From contig NZ_JACCBM010000001.1 of NCBI RefSeq assembly GCF_013409865.1, positions 1,860,001 to 1,924,000 on the forward strand: 64,000 nucleotides of DNA, given 5' to 3'. The notes under the pieces are model-generated. The model made no database searches and was not told the origin of the DNA. It saw only the letters and a list, made by a program, of their open reading frames with translations. A program made the translations under genes and the position numbers. The first letter of the stretch is position 1, and each line of letters begins with the position of its first letter. Of this stretch, positions 55,754-63,924 are shown in pieces. Source of the DNA: Herbiconiux flava. Its GTDB lineage: Bacteria; Actinomycetota; Actinomycetes; Actinomycetales; Microbacteriaceae.

Positions 55754-56221
55754 GTGGCTGTCAAAATCCGTCTGAAGCGTCTCGGCAAGATCCGTGCGCC
55801 GTACTACCGCATCGTCGTCGCCGACTCGCGCACCAAGCGCGACGGTCGCGTCATCGAGGAGATCGGTCTGTACCACCCGACCGAGGAGCCCTCGGTCATC
55901 AAGGTCGACTCCGAGCGTGCCCAGTACTGGCTCGGCGTCGGCGCCCAGCCGACCGAGCAGGTCGCCGCGCTGCTGAAGCTCACCGGCGACTGGGGCAAGT
56001 TCAAGGGCGACAAGGACGCGGTCTCGACCGTGCGCGTCAAGGGCGAGAAGGAGGCCTTCGTCGTCGACGAGAAGAAGAAGCCCGTCCTGAAGCCCAAGGC
56101 CGCCGAGCCCAAGGCCGTCGAAGCCGAGGCCGCTGCTGACGCCGAGGCCGCTGCCGCGACCGACGCCGAGGCCAACGAGGTCGCCGTCGAGGCCGCCGAA
56201 GACGCTGCGGACAAGGCCTGA
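55754..56221 (+). CDS. rpsP: 30S ribosomal protein S16
   Basis: The 155-residue protein has the S16 core in residues 1-115 ([34 protein letters not shown]), and then a 40-residue Ala/Glu/Asp-rich extension common in actinobacteria. It is a small-subunit assembly protein. GTG 55754 is preceded by AGGAGA. The leader (55577-55753) is AT-richer than average but shows no recognisable riboswitch. It heads the S16-KH-RimM-TrmD cluster. Confidence 0.96.
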   Translation: MAVKIRLKRLGKIRAPYYRIVVADSRTKRDGRVIEEIGLYHPTEEPSVIKVDSERAQYWLGVGAQPTEQVAALLKLTGDWGKFKGDKDAVSTVRVKGEKEAFVVDEKKKPVLKPKAAEPKAVEAEAAADAEAAAATDAEANEVAVEAAEDAADKA

Positions 56222-56223
56222 CC

Positions 56224-56460
56224 TTGCTCGCTCCCGCTCTCGAGCACCTCGTCAAGGGGATCGTCGACAACCCGGGCGACGTCCGGGTCATCACGAAGAG
56301 CTCACCGCGCGGCGAGGTCCTCGAGGTTCGTGTGAACCCCGATGACCTCGGCCGCGTGATCGGTCGTTCCGGTCGCACCGCCAAGGCGCTGCGCACCCTC
56401 GTCACCGCTCTGGCCGACGGCCGGCGCGTTCGTGTGGACGTGGTGGACACCGATTACTGA
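56224..56460 (+). CDS. khpA: KH-domain RNA-binding protein KhpA
   Basis: The 78-residue protein is a single KH domain with the nucleic-acid-binding loop GRSG (VIGRSGRTAKALRTL). KhpA acts with KhpB/Jag in RNA binding linked to cell-envelope growth and small-RNA control in Gram-positive bacteria. TTG 56224 begins 2 nt after the rpsP stop. Its 3' end overlaps or abuts the start of rimM, whose start is unusual. Confidence 0.93.
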   Translation: MLAPALEHLVKGIVDNPGDVRVITKSSPRGEVLEVRVNPDDLGRVIGRSGRTAKALRTLVTALADGRRVRVDVVDTDY

Positions 56461-57043
56461 GAACAACAAGACCCAACTGCGAGTCGGTCGTCTCACCAAG
56501 GCCCACGGGCTGAAGGGTGCGATCAAGCTGGAGCTGTTCACCGACGACCCGGAACGACGCTTCGTTCCGGGCGCGGTGTTCACCCTCCAGGTGCCCACCT
56601 CCTCGCCCTGGCACGGCAAGACCCTCGAGCTCACCGAGCTGCGCATGTACAACGGGCATCCGGTGGGCTTCTTCAAGGGCGTCTCCGACCGCACGGCGGC
56701 CGAGGGTCTCGTCAAGGCCATCCTCTGGATCGACCTCGACGAGGCCGACGCGGTCTCCACCGAGCCCGACGCCTGGTACGACCACCAGCTGGTGGGCCTC
56801 CGCGTCGAGCGCGACGGTGAGCAGGTCGGTACGGTCAAGCTCGTCGAGCACATGCCGGCCCAAGACCTGCTGATTGTCAAGACGAACGACGGCGCCGAGG
56901 TCATGGTGCCGTTCGTCAAGGCGATCGTGCCGTCGGTCGACCTCGCCGCGGGCGTGGTCACGGTCACGCCGCCGACGGGGCTCTTCGAGGAGCTGCCCGA
57001 CGACGACGACGAGCCGTCGGCGCCCGAGGCCGACGCGGAGTAA
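56432..57043 (+). CDS. rimM: 16S rRNA processing protein RimM
   Basis: The 203-residue (or shorter) protein has an N-terminal RimM barrel (VGRLTKAHGLKGAIK) and a C-terminal PRC-barrel (DHQLVGLRVERDG, DLLIVK), and ends in an acidic tail. It binds S19 and aids 30S head maturation. The start is uncertain. The conserved N-terminus (TQLRVGR) begins just after an in-frame ATT at 56453, and the nearest conventional in-frame start is GTG 56432. That GTG would overlap khpA by 29 nt and add MWTWWTP. No ATG/GTG/TTG lies between them. Confidence 0.93.
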   Translation: MWTWWTPITENNKTQLRVGRLTKAHGLKGAIKLELFTDDPERRFVPGAVFTLQVPTSSPWHGKTLELTELRMYNGHPVGFFKGVSDRTAAEGLVKAILWIDLDEADAVSTEPDAWYDHQLVGLRVERDGEQVGTVKLVEHMPAQDLLIVKTNDGAEVMVPFVKAIVPSVDLAAGVVTVTPPTGLFEELPDDDDEPSAPEADAE

Positions 57044-57112
57044 CGCAAGCCCGACGAGGACCGACCCGCATGCGGTGTCGGTCCTCGTCGTTCGTGGCGA
57101 TGTCCGCGCGCC

Positions 57113-57118
57113 TAGGCT
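57113..57118 (+). promoter_or_regulatory. -10 box for trmD
   Basis: TAGGCT lies 6 nt before ATG 57125, after an 81-nt gap from rimM. trmD may therefore be transcribed separately as well as from the rpsP promoter. Confidence 0.45.
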
Positions 57119-57124
57119 TAGGGG

Positions 57125-57820
57125 ATGCGCATCGACGTCGTCACGATCTTCCCCGAGTTCTTCGACGTGCTCGACATCTCGCTGCTCGGCAAGGCCCGCC
57201 GCACGGGCATCCTCGAGGTCGTGCCGCACAACCTGCGCGACTTCACCCACGACCGTCACCGCACGGTCGACGACACGCCCTACGGCGGCGGCGCGGGCAT
57301 GGTCATGAAGCCGGAGCCCTGGGGTGAGGCCCTCGACGAGGTGCTGCCCGAGCATCCGGATGCCCGGCCCGTCGTCATCTTCCCCTCGCCGGCCGGCACC
57401 GTGTTCACGCAGGCCATGGCCCGTGAGCTCGCCGGCCGCGACCACCTCGTGTTCGGCTGCGGCCGCTACGAGGGCATCGATCAGCGCGTGTTCGACCACG
57501 CGGCGACCCGTGCCGAGGTTCGCCTCGTGTCGATCGGCGACTACGTGCTGAACGGGGGAGAGGTCGCCGTGATGGCGATGATCGAGGCCATCGGCCGGCT
57601 CATCCCCGGAGTCGTCGGCAACCCCGAGAGCCTCGTCGAGGAGTCGCACGAGGACGGCCTGCTCGAGTACCCGAGCTACACCAAGCCGGCGTCGTGGCGC
57701 GGACTCGACGTGCCGCCCGTGCTGATGAGCGGCAACCACAAGGCCGTCGACGCGTGGCGGCGCGAGCAGCAGCTCGAGCGCACGCGGCGGGTGCGGCCCG
57801 ACCTGCTGCCGCCCGAATAG
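57125..57820 (+). CDS. trmD: tRNA (guanine-37-N1)-methyltransferase TrmD
   Basis: The 231-residue SPOUT methyltransferase has the deep trefoil knot motifs: [32 protein letters not shown] and the SAM-binding [11 protein letters not shown]. Its C-terminal helical domain ends in RRVRPDL. It methylates G37 beside the anticodon to prevent +1 frameshifting. The following gene (map) is on the opposite strand, so the usual trmD-rplS linkage is interrupted. Confidence 0.96.
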   Translation: MRIDVVTIFPEFFDVLDISLLGKARRTGILEVVPHNLRDFTHDRHRTVDDTPYGGGAGMVMKPEPWGEALDEVLPEHPDARPVVIFPSPAGTVFTQAMARELAGRDHLVFGCGRYEGIDQRVFDHAATRAEVRLVSIGDYVLNGGEVAVMAMIEAIGRLIPGVVGNPESLVEESHEDGLLEYPSYTKPASWRGLDVPPVLMSGNHKAVDAWRREQQLERTRRVRPDLLPPE

Positions 57821-57865
57821 CCGCCTGTCGGGCGTTCGCGAGCCGGCGACGGATGCGCGCCGGCG

Positions 57866-58636
57866 CTAGCTGCGCGCGGTGAGCACGAGCGGCCCGTCCT
57901 CCGTGATCGCCACCGTGTGCTCCATGTGGGCGCCGTTCGAGCCGTCGGCGGAGCGGAGGGTCCAGCCGTCCTTGTCGGTGTAGATCTTGTCGGTCGTCTC
58001 GAGGAACCAGGGCTCGATCGCGATCACGAGGCCCGCACGCAGGGGAAGCCCGCGGCCGGCGCGGCCCTGGTTCGGCACGTGCGGGTCGCCGTGCATGGTG
58101 CGGCCGACGCCGTGCCCGCCGAAGTCGGTGTTCACGCCGTAGCCGGCCGCCGTGGCGACCGCGCCGATCGCCGCCGAGATGTCGCCGAGCCGGTTGCCGG
58201 GCTTCGCCTCGGCGATGCCGGCGGCGAGGGCGGCGGTCGTGACCTCGATCAGCGTGGTGTCGGCCGCCGACTTCGGCGTGCCCACCACCACCGAGAGAGC
58301 CGAGTCGGAGACCCAGCCGTTCACCGAGGCGGCGAAGTCGAGGCTCAGCAGGTCGCCGCCCTGCAGCGCGTAGTCGTGGGGGAGCCCGTGCAGCACCGCG
58401 TCGTTGACGCTCGTGCAGAGCACCTTGCCGAACGGCGAGGCGCCGAACGAGGGGTGATAGTCGATGTAGCAGCTCTCGGCGCCCCGCGCCCGGATCATCT
58501 CGTGCGCGATCTGATCGAGCTTCAGCAGGTTGGTGCCGACGGTGGCCCGCTTGGCCAGTTCGGTCAGCACCTCGGCGACGAACGCGCCCGCGGGCCGCAT
58601 CTGCTCGATCTCGGCGGGGGTCTTGAGCTCGATCAT
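57866..58636 (-). CDS. map: Methionine aminopeptidase type I
   Basis: The 256-residue metalloprotease of the pita-bread fold has metal ligands in DFAASVNGWVSDSA, in the His of GGHGVGRTMH, and in the Glu residues of AIEPW and the late MEHT segment. It removes the initiator Met from nascent proteins. GGAAGG lies 6 nt ahead of ATG 58636; an upstream in-frame start at 58663 is less likely. It sits in reverse orientation between trmD and the membrane protein gene before rplS. Confidence 0.94.
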   Translation of the reverse strand: MIELKTPAEIEQMRPAGAFVAEVLTELAKRATVGTNLLKLDQIAHEMIRARGAESCYIDYHPSFGASPFGKVLCTSVNDAVLHGLPHDYALQGGDLLSLDFAASVNGWVSDSALSVVVGTPKSAADTTLIEVTTAALAAGIAEAKPGNRLGDISAAIGAVATAAGYGVNTDFGGHGVGRTMHGDPHVPNQGRAGRGLPLRAGLVIAIEPWFLETTDKIYTDKDGWTLRSADGSNGAHMEHTVAITEDGPLVLTARS

Positions 58637-58745
58637 GCGGGTCCTTCCGGGCGGGGCGGTCATCGTTCTGCACCGCGTGGCAGTGCGAAAGCGTTCATGA
58701 AGACCCTACCCACCGGGATCACAGCGAACATCCGGAGAGCCTGCA

Positions 58746-58751
58746 TACTCT
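58746..58751 (+). promoter_or_regulatory. -10 box for the membrane protein gene at 58758
   Basis: TACTCT lies 6 nt before GTG 58758. Confidence 0.5.
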
Positions 58752-58757
58752 GGAGTC

Positions 58758-59279
58758 GTGTTCATCCGACGGGCCTTCTTCTACTGGCAGTTCCCCGCTG
58801 CGGTGATCCTCCCCGCGTGGATCCTGGTCGGCTGGGGCGTCTTCGCCGCCACCGGCTGGCAGATCCTCGGGCTGATCGTGGGCGTGATGATGCTCACCGT
58901 CGGCATGCTCGCGGTCGCGGGCATCACCTCGGCGCGAAAAGAGGTGCGGGCGCAGAAGGCGGTCTCGTGGCTCGACGTGCTGCTGCTCACGGTGGTGCAC
59001 GCCCTCGTCATCGCGGTGGGCTTCTTCACCGAGTTCACCGCCCTCCTCGGAACCCTCGCCGTGGTGGCGCTGATCGCCCTGTTCTGGGTGGGCATCGTCG
59101 AGCTCGTGGTCGAGACCCGGAAGCGCGTGCGGGCAACGCTCGCCGGCTTCGAGGCGCAGGCCGCGCGGGCGCAGATGCCGCGCACCCCGTCCGCTCCGGG
59201 TGCCGTGCGAGCACCCCGCGTCGACGGCGAGTACATCGTGATCGAGACGTCCGACCGAGGGTCGTCACCCCGCGCCTGA
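58758..59279 (+). CDS. Hypothetical membrane protein
   Basis: I do not recognise a family. The 173-residue protein has four predicted membrane helices in two pairs (about 12-55 and 75-125), with a basic loop ARKEVRAQKA between the pairs. The cytoplasmic tail is 45 residues, basic then acidic, with a YIVIET motif. A similar two-pair layout is common in small actinobacterial inner-membrane proteins. GTG 58758 is supported by its -10 box. It precedes rplS by 155 nt. Confidence 0.75.
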   Translation: MFIRRAFFYWQFPAAVILPAWILVGWGVFAATGWQILGLIVGVMMLTVGMLAVAGITSARKEVRAQKAVSWLDVLLLTVVHALVIAVGFFTEFTALLGTLAVVALIALFWVGIVELVVETRKRVRATLAGFEAQAARAQMPRTPSAPGAVRAPRVDGEYIVIETSDRGSSPRA

Positions 59280-59288
59280 CCACGGGCT

Positions 59289-59318
59289 TTGCGCGCATCC
59301 GCTCGTCTGTGGCACAAT
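59289..59318 (+). promoter_or_regulatory. Promoter of rplS
   Basis: TTGCGC (59289-59294) and CACAAT (59313-59318), 18 nt apart, match a -35/-10 pair. The transcript would carry a leader of about 110 nt before the rplS ATG, unlike the leaderless neighbours. That leaves room for control of L19 synthesis. Confidence 0.5.
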
Positions 59319-59434
59319 GGACGCTTGTGCCGCGGCCAGGCTCTGCCACAGGGGAGCCACCATCTTTCGGGCACACCATCTACTGACACCGAAGCCGTAG
59401 TCGACCTGTGGCGGGTACAGATTGCGAACACACC

Positions 59435-59782
59435 ATGCACATCCTCGATTCTGTCGATGCAGCGTCGCTCAAGAGCGACATCCCCGACTTCCGCGCCGGT
59501 GACACCGTCAAGGTGCACGTGAACATCGTCGAAGGTACGCGCTCGCGTATCCAGGTCTTCCAGGGCGTCGTCATCGCCCGCAAGAACGAGGGCGTCCGCG
59601 AGACCTTCACGGTCCGCAAGGTCAGCTTCCAGGTGGGCGTCGAGCGCACCTTCCCCGTGCACTCCCCGGTGATCGACCACATCGAGATCGTCACCCGCGG
59701 TGACGTGCGCCGCGCGAAGCTGTACTACCTGCGCAACCTCCGTGGCAAGAAGGCCAAGATCAAGGAGAAGCGCTTCGCGTAA
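59435..59782 (+). CDS. rplS: 50S ribosomal protein L19
   Basis: The 115-residue protein matches L19 throughout: [46 protein letters not shown] and the basic C-terminus [17 protein letters not shown]. It lies at the 30S-50S interface. ATG 59435 is the conserved start; an in-frame GTG at 59408 would add nine residues. It is followed by a strong hairpin. Confidence 0.96.
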   Translation: MHILDSVDAASLKSDIPDFRAGDTVKVHVNIVEGTRSRIQVFQGVVIARKNEGVRETFTVRKVSFQVGVERTFPVHSPVIDHIEIVTRGDVRRAKLYYLRNLRGKKAKIKEKRFA

Positions 59783-59820
59783 GCTGCGCATTCTCTGCGT
59801 GCCCGGCACGCGCTGAGAGC

Positions 59821-59826
59821 TATCCT
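59821..59826 (+). promoter_or_regulatory. -10 box upstream of lepB
   Basis: TATCCT at 59821-59826 would start transcription near 59832, inside the left arm of the hairpin, leaving a short structured leader before lepB. Confidence 0.4.
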
Positions 59827-59860
59827 GAGCTCCCGACCACTACAGTGGTTCGGGAGCTCA
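59826..59860 (+). terminator. Strong hairpin between rplS and lepB
   Basis: The arms 59826-59840 and 59845-59860 pair over 15 bp with one bulged T and a TACA loop. It ends 10 nt before lepB. It could terminate rplS transcription or form the 5' leader of lepB. No T-run follows. Confidence 0.6.
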
Positions 59861-59869
59861 GGCGGTTAA

Positions 59870-60733
59870 ATGACAGACACATCAGTGCCCTCGCACGAAC
59901 GACGCGAAGACACCGCCGGGGGGCGGTCAGCCGGGTCGCAGTCGCGGCGCTCGCGTAGCGCGTGGCTCTTCGCCCGCGACCTCGTGATCATCTTCGTCAT
60001 CGCGCTGCTGGCGTCGGTGCTGATCAAGACGTTCCTCGTGCGCTCGTTCTACATCCCCTCGGGGTCGATGGAGAACACGCTGCAGGTCGACGACCGCATC
60101 CTCGTGAACCAGCTCGAACCGAACCTCATCCCCATCACGCGCGGCGACGTCGTGGTCTTCAAAGACCCGGGTGGCTGGCTGATGCCCACCGTCGAGCAGC
60201 CGAAGAATCCGCTCGCCGCGGCGGTCGACTGGGTGCTCGAGGGCGTGGGCCTCGCCGCCGACGACGCCAACGACCACCTGATCAAGCGCGTCATCGGGCT
60301 GCCGGGCGACCACGTCGTCTGCTGCAACGCGCTCGGGCAGATGGAGGTCAACGACATCCCGCTCGACGAGAACTCCTACCTCAAGCTGCCCGACGGCGTC
60401 TCCGCCGTCTCGCAGGAGCCGTTCGACATCACGGTGCCCGCCGACTCCCTCTGGGTGATGGGCGACAACCGCTACAACTCGGCCGACTCGCGCTTCAACC
60501 AGGACAAGCCGGGCAAGGGGTTCGTGCCCGAGGCCAACGTGGTGGGGCGGGCGGTACTGGTGACGTGGCCGATCGACCACTGGGGGTGGCTCGACAACCA
60601 CGGGAGCGTGTTCAACGGGATCCCGTCGCGCGAGGAGACGGCGGAGCCGCTTTCTGCGCCTTCGTCGCCGGCCTCCTCGTCGTCGTCTGCGGGTGTGGTC
60701 GCTGCTCCTGCTCTGCCGGGGGCCGGTCGGTGA
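59870..60733 (+). CDS. lepB: Signal peptidase I
   Basis: The 287-residue membrane protease has a basic cytoplasmic N-terminus, one membrane helix (37-56) and an outer catalytic domain. The nucleophile Ser66 lies in IPSGSMENT, the general-base Lys in IKRVIGLPGD, and the box E motif is MGDNRYNSADSR. It cuts Sec and Tat signal peptides, the step after Ffh/FtsY targeting. A Ser/Ala-rich tail follows the catalytic domain. The stop overlaps the rnhB start by 4 nt (GTGA). Confidence 0.95.
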   Translation: MTDTSVPSHERREDTAGGRSAGSQSRRSRSAWLFARDLVIIFVIALLASVLIKTFLVRSFYIPSGSMENTLQVDDRILVNQLEPNLIPITRGDVVVFKDPGGWLMPTVEQPKNPLAAAVDWVLEGVGLAADDANDHLIKRVIGLPGDHVVCCNALGQMEVNDIPLDENSYLKLPDGVSAVSQEPFDITVPADSLWVMGDNRYNSADSRFNQDKPGKGFVPEANVVGRAVLVTWPIDHWGWLDNHGSVFNGIPSREETAEPLSAPSSPASSSSSAGVVAAPALPGAGR

Positions 60734-61581
60734 GTCCGGTCGCCGATCCGACACTGCGGTTCGAGCGCGAGATCGCGGGGTTGATCAAGCCGCGGCGGCG
60801 GGCTGCTGGGTCGCCTTCGTCGTCGTCGTCGTCGTCGGTTCAGGATGCTCCTGCCGACGCCGCTCCCCACAGCGGTCTGATCATCGGCTGCGACGAGGTC
60901 GGGCGCGGTGCGCTCGCGGGGCCGGTCGGTGTCGGCGTCAGCGTCATCGACATCCGTTCCACGAAGTCGGTGCCCAAGGGGCTGCGCGACTCGAAGATGC
61001 TGTCGGAGCCGCGGCGGGAGGAGCTCGCCCCCATCGCCCGGGCCTGGAGCCTCGCGCACGCCGTCGGGTACGCCTCGGCCTCGGAGATCGACTCGCTCGG
61101 GATCAGCGCCTGCCTCGGGCTGGCGGGGAGCCGCGCCCTGGCGTCGCTCATCGCCGACGGCGTCGACGTCTCGGCGGCCACGATCATCCTGGACGGGCAG
61201 TGGGACTGGCTGAGTGCCGCCGCTCCGGTGCCGGTCACGGTGCGCACGCGGATCAAGGCCGACCGCGACTGCGCCTCGGTCGCCGCGGCCTCGGTGATCT
61301 CGAAGGTCGCGCGGGACCGGATGATGATCGAGCACGCGGCCGAGCATCCGGCATACGGCTGGGAGCGGAACAAGGGCTACGCCAGCGAGGAGCACCGCGA
61401 CGCGATCGTCTCGCTCGGGGCCTCGCCGCTGCACCGGCACACCTGGCTGTCGCGGATCGTGGGGTCGACCGAGCTGTTCGACCTCGCGGCGCTGTCGGCG
61501 CTGGAGGCCGCGCCGATGGCGTCGGTCTCGCCAGCGGGTGCGGGCGGGCATCCGGAACCCGGCGTCGAGTCGGTCGCGTAG
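60730..61581 (+). CDS. rnhB: Ribonuclease HII
   Basis: The 283-residue nuclease removes ribonucleotides from DNA and RNA-DNA hybrids. Catalytic acids are visible in IGCDEVGRGALAGPV, ILDGQWDW and KADRDCASVAAASVISK. The N-terminal 50 residues are an extension containing a run of seven or more Ser encoded by a TCG microsatellite. GTG 60730 overlaps the lepB stop, so the two are translated together. Confidence 0.95.
   Translation: MSPVADPTLRFEREIAGLIKPRRRAAGSPSSSSSSSVQDAPADAAPHSGLIIGCDEVGRGALAGPVGVGVSVIDIRSTKSVPKGLRDSKMLSEPRREELAPIARAWSLAHAVGYASASEIDSLGISACLGLAGSRALASLIADGVDVSAATIILDGQWDWLSAAAPVPVTVRTRIKADRDCASVAAASVISKVARDRMMIEHAAEHPAYGWERNKGYASEEHRDAIVSLGASPLHRHTWLSRIVGSTELFDLAALSALEAAPMASVSPAGAGGHPEPGVESVA
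60817..60837. repeat. TCG trinucleotide microsatellite
   Basis: Seven uninterrupted TCG units inside the 5' part of rnhB. In frame they give a poly-Ser linker ahead of the catalytic domain. Confidence 0.92.
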
Positions 61582-61586
61582 CCGCC

Positions 61587-61592
61587 TAGACT
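61587..61592 (+). promoter_or_regulatory. -10 box for the DUF2469 gene
   Basis: TAGACT lies 9 nt before ATG 61602. Confidence 0.45.
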
Positions 61593-61601
61593 GGAGCCAC
61601 G

Positions 61602-61925
61602 ATGGACGAAGACGAATTCGAGGACTACGACCGTGAGGTCGAGCTCGCCCTCTACCGCGAGTACCGGGACGTTGTCTCGCAGTTCAAGTACGTGATCGAG
61701 ACCGAGCGCCGCTTCTACCTCGCCAACGAGGTCGAGCTCGCCCGTCGCGACACGGAGCACGATTTCTACTTCGAGCTGACGATGAACGACGTGTGGGTGT
61801 GGGACGTGTACCGCTCCGACCGCTTCGTGAAATCGGTGCGCGTGCTGACCTTCAAAGACGTGAACGTCGAGGAGCTCTCGAGCAAGGACTTCGAGCTGCC
61901 CAAGGAGCTGGCGCTCGACGAGTAG
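61602..61925 (+). CDS. DUF2469 conserved actinobacterial protein
   Basis: The 107-residue acidic protein begins with DEDEFEDYDREVELALYREY (in part) and contains the conserved YVIETERRFYLANEV and DVWVWDVYR segments. It is one of the proteins nearly confined to Actinobacteria and is almost always found between rnhB and yraN. No function is established. No signal peptide or membrane helix is present. GGAGCC lies 5-9 nt ahead of the ATG. Confidence 0.92.
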   Translation: MDEDEFEDYDREVELALYREYRDVVSQFKYVIETERRFYLANEVELARRDTEHDFYFELTMNDVWVWDVYRSDRFVKSVRVLTFKDVNVEELSSKDFELPKELALDE

Positions 61926-62032
61926 GGCTTGTGCTCCTGCACTTGTTCGTTTCTCTCGTGATCCGTCCACAGATTCTCGTGTGACGCGTCTCGCTTCTGC
62001 GTTCTTCCGCACCCTTGGTCGCGGAGGTACAC
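61926..62032. other. Intergenic stretch before yraN
   Basis: The 107-nt gap is less GC-rich than its neighbours and holds TTGTTC at 61943-61948, a possible -35. A CCGTCCACA at 61963-61971 differs at two positions from the actinobacterial DnaA box TTGTCCACA. Neither is strong enough to call. Confidence 0.3.
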
Positions 62033-62392
62033 ATGAAGGCGAAAGACGAACTGGGCCACCGCGGTGAGGGCATCGCGGCCGAGCACCTGACCGGCATCGG
62101 CATGCAGGTGGTGCAGCGCAACTGGCGCTGTGCGACCGGTGAGATCGACATCGTGGCGAGCGACGGGCCCACGCTCGTCATCGTCGAGGTGAAGACACGC
62201 ACCTCGGAGGCCTACGGGCATCCGTTCGAGGCGGTCACGCCCGCGAAGCTCCGACGCCTGCATCTGCTGGCCGCGGCGTACATCGCGGCCGTTCACCCGG
62301 GGCGTCGGATGCCGTTCCGCATCGACGTGGTCGGCGTCATCTGGCCGACGCACGGCGAACCGAGCGTGCAGCACCTCCGGGAGGTGCACTGA
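62033..62392 (+). CDS. YraN/UPF0102 family endonuclease-like protein
   Basis: The 119-residue protein has the Holliday-junction-resolvase-like fold of UPF0102: an N-terminal GHRGEGIAAEHL helix, a RNWRCATGEIDIV strand pair with the active-site Glu-Ile-Asp, and VIVEVKTRTS with Glu and Lys. The catalytic residues of the PD-(D/E)XK nuclease fold are therefore intact. The substrate is unproven; it is usually next to DNA uptake or topology genes. GGAGG lies 5 nt ahead of ATG 62033. The stop overlaps the next start by one base. Confidence 0.92.
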   Translation: MKAKDELGHRGEGIAAEHLTGIGMQVVQRNWRCATGEIDIVASDGPTLVIVEVKTRTSEAYGHPFEAVTPAKLRRLHLLAAAYIAAVHPGRRMPFRIDVVGVIWPTHGEPSVQHLREVH

Positions 62393-63924
62393 TGGTGGCG
62401 CGCACGCTGTCGGTGGCGCTGCTCGGCATGAGCGGGGCCGTCGTCGAGGTCGAGGCGCACATCGCCGACGCGATCCCGGGGTTCCAGCTGATCGGGCTGC
62501 CCGACGCAGCGCTGTCGGATGCGAAAGACCGGGTGCGCGCGGCCGCCGCCAACGACGGCTGCGCGCTCCCGGCGAAGAAGATCGTCGTGAACCTCTCGCC
62601 GGCGTCGCTGCCGAAGCAGGGGTCGACCTACGACCTCGCCATCGCGGTGGCGGTTCTCGCCGCAGAAGGGGTCATCGCGGCGTCGGCGATCGGCTCGGTG
62701 GTGCACCTCGGCGAGCTGAGCCTGGACGGCCGCGTGCGGCCGATGCAGGGCGCGCTGCCCGCGATCGTCGCGGCTCGGGCGGCCGGGTACCGGTGCTTCG
62801 TCGTGCCGGCCGGCAACGCCGCCGAGGCGCTGCTCGTGCCCGATGTCGAGATCGTCACGGTCGCCTCCCTGCGGGAGGCCCTCATCCACCACGGTGCCGT
62901 GCTCGTGCCGACCTCTGTCGACCCGCTGATGCTCCCCGCGGCTTCCGTGCCGCCGCCGCCCGACGGCGACCTGGCCGACGTGGTGGGCAACGCCGACGCC
63001 GTCGAGGCGCTCGTGGTGGCGGCGGCCGGCGGGCACCATCTGCTCATGCTCGGCCCGCCCGGGGCGGGCAAGACGATGCTCGCGCAGCGGTTGCCGGCGC
63101 TCCTGCCCGACCTCGACGCGGAGCAGTCGCTCGTCGTCACCTCGGTGTCGTCGCTCGCCGGCCGGCCCTTGAACGGCCTGATCACGCGCCCGCCGCTGGA
63201 GAGCCCGCACCACACCTCGTCGGCCGCGGCCCTCGTGGGCGGGGGCTCGAAGGTCATCCGTCCGGGTGCCGCCGCGCGCGCGGCCCACGGCATCCTGTTC
63301 CTCGACGAGGCGCCCGAGTTCCCGTCGTCGGTGCTGGATGCGCTGCGGCAGCCGCTCGAGTCGGGCACGATCGTCATCCACCGGGCCAGCACGACGGCGC
63401 ACTTCCCGGGCCGCTTCCAGCTCGTGCTGGCCGCGAACCCGTGCCCCTGCGGCCAGTACGGTGCGGGTGACGTGCCCTGCACCTGCTCGCCGCTGTCGCG
63501 CAGGCGCTACCTCGGCCGCCTCTCGGGCCCGCTGCTCGACCGCGTCGACCTGCAGCTGCGGGTCAACCGCGTCACCACCTCGGCGGTGCGGATGACCGAT
63601 GACGACCTCCCGCGCACCACCACCGCCTCGGCCCGGGCCCGCGTCGAGAACGCGCGCGCCGTGGCCCGCGCCCGCCTCTCGGGCACGCCGTGGAAGACGA
63701 ACGCCGAGGTGCCGGGCGCCTGGCTCCGTTCCCGCCCCCGCCGCCTCCCACCCGCCACCTCGGGGCCCATCGACCGCGCCCTCGAACGCGGCACCCTCAC
63801 GATGCGCGGCTACGACCGCGTGCTCCGTGTCGCCTGGACCCTCGCCGACCTCGACGCCGTGCCGACCCCGACGCCCGACCACGTCGGCTGGGCGCTCTTC
63901 CTGCGGAAGTCGGTCTCGGCATGA
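62392..63924 (+). CDS. YifB-family Mg-chelatase-like AAA+ ATPase (ComM-like)
   Basis: The 510-residue ATPase has an N-terminal Lon-protease-like domain (about 1-190), an AAA+ core with Walker A GPPGAGKT, Walker B ILFLDEAPEF, a CPCGQYG zinc-like Cys cluster, and the C-terminal Mg-chelatase domain. In naturally competent bacteria ComM/YifB promotes branch migration of incoming DNA. It sits with yraN and, very probably, dprA, a set linked to DNA uptake and recombination. ATG 62392 overlaps the yraN stop. Confidence 0.93.
   Translation: MVARTLSVALLGMSGAVVEVEAHIADAIPGFQLIGLPDAALSDAKDRVRAAAANDGCALPAKKIVVNLSPASLPKQGSTYDLAIAVAVLAAEGVIAASAIGSVVHLGELSLDGRVRPMQGALPAIVAARAAGYRCFVVPAGNAAEALLVPDVEIVTVASLREALIHHGAVLVPTSVDPLMLPAASVPPPPDGDLADVVGNADAVEALVVAAAGGHHLLMLGPPGAGKTMLAQRLPALLPDLDAEQSLVVTSVSSLAGRPLNGLITRPPLESPHHTSSAAALVGGGSKVIRPGAAARAAHGILFLDEAPEFPSSVLDALRQPLESGTIVIHRASTTAHFPGRFQLVLAANPCPCGQYGAGDVPCTCSPLSRRRYLGRLSGPLLDRVDLQLRVNRVTTSAVRMTDDDLPRTTTASARARVENARAVARARLSGTPWKTNAEVPGAWLRSRPRRLPPATSGPIDRALERGTLTMRGYDRVLRVAWTLADLDAVPTPTPDHVGWALFLRKSVSA

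Noticed and set aside
59307..59351. 8-bp inverted repeat CTGTGGCA/TGCCACAG before rplS as an L19 leader riboregulator
   Set aside because: The left arm lies in the promoter upstream of the expected transcript start, so it would not form in the RNA.
61963..61971. DnaA-box-like CCGTCCACA suggesting an origin
   Set aside because: It is a single copy with two mismatches, and there is no dnaA, dnaN or cluster of boxes nearby.
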